From Gallionella sp. (GTDB lineage: Bacteria; Pseudomonadota; Gammaproteobacteria; Burkholderiales; Gallionellaceae): 52,436 nucleotides of DNA. This document shows, one piece after another, positions 25,733-34,200 of this stretch (positions within the stretch are counted from its first letter, which is position 1; every line of letters starts with the position of its first letter). The position numbers and the translations under genes are program-made. The stretch is from the NCBI GenBank assembly GCA_028710565.1, contig JAQTTV010000023.1:1-52436 (forward strand). Reading direction: 5' to 3'. The notes below the pieces were generated by a model that did no database searches, was not told where the DNA came from, and saw nothing but the letters and a program-made list of their open reading frames with translations.

Positions 25733-26596
25733 ATGATTTTAAGTATGACAGGCTATGCCAACACGGCAGCCGACACGGACAATGGCTCGCTAACGCTGGA
25801 ATTACGTGCGGTCAACCACCGCTATCTGGACATACAATTGCGTATGCCCGATGAGTTGCGCAGCTTTGAAGGCGCATTACGCGAAGCCATTGCGGCACAA
25901 TTGCAACGCGGCAAGGTGGAATGTCGCATCAACTATGCCGCCCGTGCGGCACAAGGCAATGCGGTTCTCAACCAAGAAATGCTGGCGCAACTGTCGTGCT
26001 GGGACAATGCTGTGCGGGCGATTTTGCCTGATGCGCGTCCTTTGAGCGTATCTGACGTATTGCGCTGGAATGGCGTACTTGAAACCCCCAGTGTCTCTGC
26101 CGAAGCATTACGCGACACCTTATTGACCTTGCTCAATACCGCGTTGCAGGAATTTTCCGCCTCTCGCGCCCGCGAAGGCGAAAAACTAAAAGACTTCCTA
26201 TTGCTCCGCGTGGATAAAATTGAAGCGTTACGCAACGGCGTGATGCCCCACGTCCCCGCCGCCATTGCGGCTTACGAACAAAAGCTGGTCAATCGTTTGA
26301 AAGAAGCACTGCAAATTGCGGACGATGACCGCGTGCGCCAAGAAATTTCCTTGTTCGCCAGCAAAATCGACGTGGATGAAGAACTGTCCCGCCTCGCTAG
26401 CCACCTGACCGAAATGCGCCGCATCCTCAGCGCGGGCGGTGCAGTCGGCAAGCGATTGGACTTTTTGATGCAGGAACTCAACCGCGAAGCCAATACCTTG
26501 GGCTCAAAATCAGTCGATGCCGAAGTCTCCCGCAGCGCAATGGAAATGAAAATTTTGATCGAACAAATGCGGGAACAAATACAAAATTTGGAATAG
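25733..26596 (+). CDS. yicC: YicC/YloC-family endoribonuclease
   Basis: 287 residues, normal length. SMTGYANTAADTDNGSL and ELRAVNHRYLDIQLRMPDEL are the N-terminal family signature, and KRLDFLMQELNREANTLGSK with MKILIEQMREQIQNLE the C-terminal one. YicC members are reported as RNA-cleaving enzymes that affect small-RNA turnover. AAGGA precedes the ATG. Usually next to gmk/rph; here it stands alone. A REP-like palindrome follows the stop. Confidence 0.94.
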   Translation: MILSMTGYANTAADTDNGSLTLELRAVNHRYLDIQLRMPDELRSFEGALREAIAAQLQRGKVECRINYAARAAQGNAVLNQEMLAQLSCWDNAVRAILPDARPLSVSDVLRWNGVLETPSVSAEALRDTLLTLLNTALQEFSASRAREGEKLKDFLLLRVDKIEALRNGVMPHVPAAIAAYEQKLVNRLKEALQIADDDRVRQEISLFASKIDVDEELSRLASHLTEMRRILSAGGAVGKRLDFLMQELNREANTLGSKSVDAEVSRSAMEMKILIEQMREQIQNLE

Positions 26597-26630
26597 GCAT
26601 TGGATGCTTTAACCGACCTGTAGAAGCCCA

Positions 26631-26671
26631 ACCCCCTCGCCCATTTACGAGAGAGAGGCTGGGGGAGAGGG
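26631..26671. repeat. REP-like palindrome between convergent yicC and hlyD
   Basis: CCCCCTCGCCCATTTACGAG followed by AGAGAGGCTGGGGGAGAGGG is the same unit as at 8.8 and 9.44 kb, slightly decayed. Its place between convergent genes fits a shared terminator function. Confidence 0.75.
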
Positions 26672-26683
26672 TGATATTGTATG

Positions 26684-28078
26684 TTACCTTTCCCGTGCCG
26701 CCTCTTGAAACGCCCCCAATACAGGTGACAGCAGATACTCCAGAATGCTGCGTGTGCCAAGGTGTATCTCTGCCGTCACTTGCATTCCTGGGGTAAGTTT
26801 GTGGTGTATCCCGTCGGCAATTAGTTTTTGCGCTTTGAGGTCAATCAGGGCGCGGTACGTAAACGGTGGCGTGGCATTGGGTTTGCCGTTTTGTGGCGGT
26901 GCGGCGTTTTGCTGGCTGTTATCGCTGGCATCGGCACTGAGGTGGCTGACTTGCCCTTCGACCATGCCGTATTTTTGGAATTGATAGGCGGCGAATTTGA
27001 TTTTGACGGGTTCGCCTGTGTGGATAAAACCGACATCTTGGTTATCTACCCAGACTTCGGCGCGCAGGATTTCGTTGTGCGGCACGAGGGTCATTAAAAT
27101 CGTGCCAGGGCTGATCACAGTGCCTAGCGTGTGCGTGGCAAGATCCTTAACGATGCCGTCTTGCGAGGCTTTGAGTTCGTGTAATTGAGCGCGGTATTGT
27201 TGTTTGGCATGTTCTTGTTCCAACTTTTCCAGCTTATCGCTGATGTCCACGCGTTCAATTTGCAATTGGCGGCGGTAATCGGCGGTGAGTTTGTCATAGC
27301 GTTCGCGGCTTTGTTGCAGACTGGCGCGAGCGGCTTCGATCAAGTGGATTTGCGATTGCAGGTCTTGTTCTTTCTCAATGCGTTCACGGGTTTTGTCGGT
27401 GGCAGCAAGTTGACTGACGTAGCCATCTTTGACCAATTCCCGATAGGCTTGGTCTTGGCTCAGGTAATGCGGCAGGGTTTGCAACAACTTGCTGCGCGTG
27501 GATTGGGCAGAAGCGAGTTCATTTTGCGCTTTGTTTTGTACGGCGCGCTCTTCGGACAAGGCACTGTCTAACGCGGTGCGATTGATAGTGTATTGGTTAA
27601 GGGCTTTTTGAAATAAAGCGGGGTCTTCGCTGGGCAAACGGGCAAGAGCTTGTCCTGCCAATTCGGCATCTATGCGTCGCAAGGTAATTTGTTTGCTCAA
27701 AAAATCGGTTTGAATTTCCTTACCATCCGCATCGCTCAAGGTGGTATCCATGCGCATCAACACCTGTCCCGCCTTCACTTCCTGTCCTTCCGCAACCAGA
27801 ATTTCACGGATGATGCCTTGTTCAGAAGGTTGAACAATTTTGAGGTAACTTTGCGGGAGCAACTTACCTTCCGCACTGGCAACCACATCCAACTTGCCAA
27901 ACGCCGCCCAAATCAACAATGCCGCAAACAGCACCAGCAAACTGTACAACACCATACGAGCAAACGGCGTGGGCGGTTGGGCTTGAATGCGCAACAACCC
28001 TGGGGAAAAATCCAGCGGATCAACGTCAGTCAGTTGTCGCCGCCAGTGGGAGGCGGGCTTGGGGTTTTTGAGGTTCAT
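26684..28078 (-). CDS. Type I secretion membrane-fusion protein, HlyD family
   Basis: Periplasmic adaptor of a type I secretion system, 464 residues. A short cytoplasmic tail precedes one transmembrane helix (~42-63, MVLYSLLVLFAALLIWAAFG). A split lipoyl/barrel-sandwich domain follows (KIVQPSEQGIIREILVAEGQ, later LKASQDGIVKDLATHTLGTV), with a long coiled coil between (~120-300, Gln/Glu/Ala rich). The C-terminal beta domain has GEPVKIKFAAYQFQKYGMVEG and the family end LTPGMQVTAEIHLGTRSILE. It is downstream of the RTX-lipase gene, separated by a 156-bp spacer with an inverted repeat, and works with the ABC and TolC-like genes upstream. Confidence 0.92.
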   Translation of the reverse strand: MNLKNPKPASHWRRQLTDVDPLDFSPGLLRIQAQPPTPFARMVLYSLLVLFAALLIWAAFGKLDVVASAEGKLLPQSYLKIVQPSEQGIIREILVAEGQEVKAGQVLMRMDTTLSDADGKEIQTDFLSKQITLRRIDAELAGQALARLPSEDPALFQKALNQYTINRTALDSALSEERAVQNKAQNELASAQSTRSKLLQTLPHYLSQDQAYRELVKDGYVSQLAATDKTRERIEKEQDLQSQIHLIEAARASLQQSRERYDKLTADYRRQLQIERVDISDKLEKLEQEHAKQQYRAQLHELKASQDGIVKDLATHTLGTVISPGTILMTLVPHNEILRAEVWVDNQDVGFIHTGEPVKIKFAAYQFQKYGMVEGQVSHLSADASDNSQQNAAPPQNGKPNATPPFTYRALIDLKAQKLIADGIHHKLTPGMQVTAEIHLGTRSILEYLLSPVLGAFQEAARER

Positions 28079-28151
28079 GGGTCATGCCTTTGGGAGGTGA
28101 AACGTAAAAGGTGTTTTGCGTTGCATGGATGTGCGCGTAAGTCGACACCCA

Positions 28152-28232
28152 ACGTAGGGGCAGACCTGCGTGTCTGCCCGTTTCACACCTAAGCATCAAG
28201 AACAGGGCGCACACGCAGATGCGCCCCTACCG
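28152..28232. repeat. Long imperfect inverted repeat in the RTX-hlyD spacer
   Basis: CGTAGGGGCAGACCTGCGTG at the left pairs imperfectly with CACGCAGATGCGCCCCTACC at the right, and each half also contains a smaller palindrome. In the RTX transcript this would form a large hairpin before hlyD and could reduce read-through. The same kind of GTAGGGGC...GCCCCTAC unit is a common dispersed repeat in proteobacteria. Confidence 0.7.
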
Positions 28233-28234
28233 TA

Positions 28235-31200
28235 CTACAACGTCATCCCACCACCTTGCAAACCTTGCAGCGGACGCAGGGTTTGGGCTTGCGCACCAAA
28301 GTTAGGGGTGTTCAACGCCGTTTGCGCAGCGGCGAGGTTCATGCCTGTGAGCGTGCCCATCGTGCCGTATTGGTGCGCAATGTCGCCGCCTAAAGCCACG
28401 GTGTCGCTGCCCGACAAGCGTGCGGCTAACAAACTGTTGGTCATATTCCAGTGTTGGAAGGTGGCACTCGTCCCGCGTGCCTGATCGAAATTGGCGACGA
28501 GGGCGGTGAAGTTGAAGTTTTGCCCGGCTTGGTTAAGCAGCGGGTCGTTGGAACTGGCGTTAAAACCTGCAATCGCATCTGCCATGACTTGTAAATCCAG
28601 CACGCTTTGGTAATTGGCGGTGGTGTTGTACCAATTTGTCAAAGTGATTTGCTCACCTGCACCAACTTCAATAATCAGGTCGTTGTTGACTTTGGACAGA
28701 GCCAAGTCGGTGTAAGTGATGCCTTTGCCCAAACTTAGCGTGTTGTCCGTGCCAATGCCGCCATTAACCACATCCATACCATCGCCGCGATTGAACGCAA
28801 TAATGTCCGCGCCTGTCCCCGTGTTGATGGTGTCGTTGCCCGTGCCGCCAATGAAGAATTCGGCAGCGGCATTGCCCGTCAATGTATCAGCACCTGCGCC
28901 GCCGTCTAACAGATTTACCCCCGCCGTATCGGACAGGGTGTCGTTGCCGTCACCGCCTTGCAAAATGTCGTTACCTGCATCACCGTTAAGGAGGTCATTG
29001 CCCGAGCCCCCGTTCAATACATCGTTGCCCGCGCCCCCTGTTAGGGTGTTGATGGCGGCGTTGCCCAGCAGGATGTTATCGACGGTGTTGCCTGTGCCAT
29101 TGATCGCGGCTGTACCTGTAAGGGTGAGGTTTTCTAGATTGGCGGCGAGAGTGTAGGTGCTGGCAACCAGTACCGTGTCTGTCCCCGATGCTGCTGCTTC
29201 GACGATGGTATCGCCCGTGCCGAGGATGTAAGTGTCGTTGCCCAACCCACCTGTTAAGATATTGACGGCGGTGTTCAGGCTGCCGTCCAACACATTATCC
29301 AAGGCATTGCCTGTGGCGTTGATTTTGGTCGTCCCTGTCAGGGTGAGATTTTCCACATTGGCGGCAAGGGTGTAGGTGACGGAGGATTGCACGCTGTCGA
29401 TGCCTTCATTGAGATTTTCGGTGATGACATCGGCGGTATTATCGACGATATACAAATCGTTGCCCAATCCACCCAATAATTTGTCTGCTCCTGCCCCGCC
29501 GTTGAGGGTATCGTTGCCTGCACCGCCTGTTAAGGTATTGATGGCACTATTGCCTGTCAGCACATTGTCCGAGGCGTTGCCCGTGGCGTTAATGGCAGTT
29601 GTACCCGTGAGGGTGAGGTTTTCAACATTAGCGGACAGGGTGTAGGTGACGGAAGATTGCACGCTATCGGTGCCTTCATTGGCGTTTTCGGTGATGACAT
29701 CGGCGACGTTATCCACCACGTAACTGTCATTACCTAAGCCGCCAAGCAGCATGTCCGCGCCCGTCCCCCCGTTCAACGTGTCGTTGCCTGCGCCGCCTGT
29801 TAAGGTGTTAGCGGCGGTGTTGCCTGTCAGCACATTGTCCAGTTCATTACCCGTGCCATTGAGGGCAGCTGTACCTGTGAGGGTGAGGTTTTCGACATTG
29901 GCGGACAGGGCGAATGCCACGCTGGCTTGAATCACGTCGATGCCTTCGTTGAGGTTTTCCAACACAATGTCCAGCGCGTTATCCACCACATAGATGTCGT
30001 TGCCCGCCCAACCCATCATACGATCCGCGCCTGTGCCGCCCGACAAGGTGTTGGCGGCACTGTTGCCGATGAGCACGTTGTCCAGCGTGTTGCCTGTGGC
30101 ATTGATGGCGGTCGTACCCGTCAGGGTGAGGTTTTCGACATTGGTGGCTAGGGTGTAGGTGACAGAAGATTGCACGCTGTCGATACCTTCGTTGAGGTTT
30201 TCGGTAATGACATCGGCGGTGTTGTCCACCACATACATGTCATCACCCAAGCCGCCCAGCAATTTATCCGCACCTGTACCGCCGTTGAGGATGTCATTGC
30301 CCGCGCCGCCTGTCAGCGTGTTGATGGCACTGTTGCCTGTCAGCACATTGTCCAAGGCGTTGCCTGTGCCGTTGATGGCCGTCGTACCCGTGAGGGTGAG
30401 GTTTTCGACATTGGCAGTGAGGGTGTAGGTGACGCTGGCTTGCACGCTGTCGATACCTTCGTTGAGGTTTTCGATCACGTTGTCGGTGGTGCTATCGACA
30501 ACGTAAGTGTCATCGCCCATCCCGCCCGACATGGTGTCGTTGCCTGCCCCGCCGTCCAATTTGTCATTACCCGCATAGCCATTCAACACGTCATTGCCTG
30601 CCAATCCGCTGAGGGTGTCGTTACCCGCCCCGCCGTTTAGGGTATCCGCTGCGGTCGTGCCATTCAGGGTCAGATTTTGCACCGCAACGGTTAAATCAAA
30701 GATGTCCGACACGCTGGTATTGTAAGCGTCTTGGGCGGTGACGCGTACGCTGACCGTACCCAAGGCACTGGGCGTGCCGCTGAACGTGCGAGTGGTGGCG
30801 TTGAAACTGAGCCACGATGGCAAGGCACTACCGTCTGCCAAGGTGGCACTGTAACTCAGGGTGTCCGCATCAGGATCGGTAAAGGCGTTTGCCGCGATGG
30901 TGTAGCTGAACACGCCACCTTGTGGGGCAATTTGGTCGGGTAGGGCGGTTGCTAAAACGGGTGCGTGGTTGGGGGTGCCGACATTCAACGTGACGTATTC
31001 GCCCCTCCCATAATTGTAATTGTCCGTTCCCCACAAAATAAATTGGAACGAACCCACATTACCCGCAGTGGGTGTACCACTAAAGGTCAGGGTGGTTGCA
31101 TCGAAGGTTAACCAAGACGGCAGTGCCGTGCCGTCGGGCATGGTGGCACTGTAAATGACGGAATCCCATGGATTCGGGTCGGTAATCGTATTGGGTGCCA

Positions 31201-34200
31201 CGGTGTAGCTAAAAGTGGCATCCGCACGGGCTTGCAAAGTAGGTAGATAGGTATTGATGACGGGGGATAGGTTGTTTTTGGCACGATCCGCCACGGTTTG
31301 CAGCATGGCTTGATCCCACACCACCCCATTGGCAAATTCCACGCGGTCAATTTTGTGATCGGAGATAATCGTGCCGTTGATGGTGTCGGCGGCGTAGTAG
31401 TTGTACAAAGCAAACTGATCCGTCGTCCCTTTGATTTTAAGGAACAAATTGCTACCCGATTGGAAAGCCAGCACATCTGTATCCGCAATGCCCGCCCCAA
31501 AACGTAAGGTATCTATTGCTCCCAGCACATCCGTGTTATCAATCGTATCCTGCCCATCGCCACGGTTGTAAATGTACACATCGTTGCCCGCACCGCCATT
31601 CAGGAAATCAACACCTGCGCCACCGATCAAAGTGTCATTTCCCACATCACCAAACAACGCATCATCACCTAAACCACCTTCAATTAAATCATTACCGCCA
31701 TAACCTAAGAGATTGTTGGCGACATCATTGCCGATGATGTGATTATCCAGTTCGTTGCCATTGCCCCAACAGGCTGCTCCAGTAAGCGAAAGATTTTCAA
31801 CATTATTCTCCAGACAATTGAAGGTGTCATAGTTGCGTTCGATGGTATCAATCCCTTGCCCAGCCTCTTCGACAATAGAGTCTCCCGCAGTCGCAACATA
31901 GTAATCATCACCTACTCCCCCTGCTAAAACGTCAAAACCAAACCCACCATCCAGTCGGTTGTTACCACTGTTGCCCGTGATTACATTCCTTTGATCGTTG
32001 CCTGTAGCATTTAGGTTATCTGAACCCATCAGCGTTAAATTCTCCAGATTACTGTCTAAGGTATAGGAGATCGAAGCCTCTACCGTATCTATCCCACCCG
32101 TCGCGCTTTCAATAATCTGATCGCCCATATTATCAATCACATAGGTATCGTTACCATCTCCGCCTTCTAGAATGTCTCCGCCCAATCCACCATCTAAGCG
32201 ATTGCCATAACTATTGCCAAACAGGTGGTTTACCCCTGAATTACCTGTCCCATTGATATTTCCCGCTGCGACTTCAAGAGCTAAGTTTTCAACGTTATCT
32301 GATAACGTGCAACTCACGCTTGCACGAACCGTATCATTTCCTTCGCCCGCCGCCTCAATGACAACATCTCCAGTGTTATCAACAAAATAGGTGTCATCAC
32401 CTGTACCACCTATCAGCGTATCCGCACCACCCCTGCCGTCAAGGGTATCATTCCCCCCTAGACCATAGAGTGTCTCATTCCAACTCGTGCCATACAAGCT
32501 ATCATCCCCTTCGGTGGGAGGATTCATTCTGATATTTAATGTTGGCACATCCCAAATCGTGCCATCTGCAAAAACGATCTGTTCAATTTTTGAAGCATCA
32601 TCGACAAGCCAATTTTGCAAAGTCAATCTATCAAAGGATCCATCTAGGTTGTTGAGGGTGAGATAGAGGTTCGATTGATCCCAAGAGAGTTCCACATCGC
32701 TGGGCAATAAATCCGCAGCAATTTGTACTTTATCGAGATTCCCCTGTGTAGTATCAAAATCAATTACAACATCTTGTCCTGAACCTCGACCAAACAAATA
32801 GATGTCATTGCCATTCCCTCCCATTAAAGTGTCATTGCCACTTCCCCCATTTAAGCGATCATCCCCTCCACCTCCTTGTATCAAATCATCCCCTGAACCA
32901 CCATTGAGTACATCATTTCCTGCTCCACCAGCCAAGCTGTCATTTACATTTGAGCCTACAATAAACCAGCCAGTCTCATCCAATGTGGCGTTGCCCCCCA
33001 TTGTCGTATGTGCCAGTACATTCTGTCCCACAAAATCCAACGCACTGTTGAATAGTGACGCATAAGCAGAGGTTGCAATTGCCTGTTTCAACGAATCAGG
33101 AGTAAGGTCAACCCCATCCAGCTTCAATCTAGCCAACGTGACGGCGGCAAAATTTGCGTCAGTTTCATTGTCAATTGCATTGAGGGTGAGTTGCAAACTT
33201 GCCTGCAACACAACGGCATCGGTGGTTACAAAGCGATCCCCTTCAAGTGAGTAATAGGTGGCAGGTAGCCAATCCATGGCAGTTGCCTGAATAGCAAAAC
33301 TGATTGCTTCACGCTGCATAAAACTATGATATTGCATTTCAATGTAATCAGTATTCAGAGGGATGCCTGGGGCATTAAAGTTATTCTCCTCCATCATGCT
33401 TTTCAGTACATTCTGCCCCATAATAGTTTCCAGCATCCACAGCTTGTCTTCTACGTTAGAGCTGGTGTGGATCACACCACGAGAGGCATGAATAGCGGCA
33501 AGCCCTGTCCATTGCACCATAAAACTATCGAAATTAGTGAGTATCGCCTGCCACCCTTGGTCAATCAGATCAATAGCCGCTTGTTTCAGACTGTCACTTT
33601 CTTGAAATGCTATTTGCAAGCTTTTGACTGCGCCATAGCCTCTCAGCCATGGCAGAGCATATATATCCATTGCCAGCGTTGGGGCTTGATCCAGCGGGCG
33701 ATTGGGATTTGAGTCGGTCAATGCCATATTCACCGCTAGGGTGATATCTGCGACGAGTTGGGTTTGATCGTTACGGGTAAAGCTACCGATAGACGTAATA
33801 GTATTTCCTTCAACAGGAGTACTCGTTGTGGTCGTAGTGAGGTTGATTGCGCTGATGTTTAGCTCGTCTAGGGTGTGGAGTTCGCCGCTTTGGGCGATGC
33901 CGTCTTGGTTGCTGTCTTGCCAAACTTTAAGGTCAAGCCATGCGTTGTCTTGGCTGGTGATTTGCCCGTCTCCGTTGCTATCTAATCCTGCTAGTTCAGC
34001 AAAACCGTCCTGCGTTGCCGAGCCAAACAATTCGGATAAATTGTCTATCGCCCCATTGTTATTGGCATCTAGTGCCAACATGCCATCTCCCGCCGCCACC
34101 CAGCCCGATTTTTCGGCAATACCATCGCCATTAAAATCAAAATAAGAGGTCGAATTAGCACTGGAAACGGCATCAATCTGTCCATTACCATTCAAATCAA

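Noticed and set aside
29040..30660. Regular repeats resembling a CRISPR array
   Set aside because: Period ~285 bp, coding, with variable copies; no short direct repeats with unique spacers and no cas genes.
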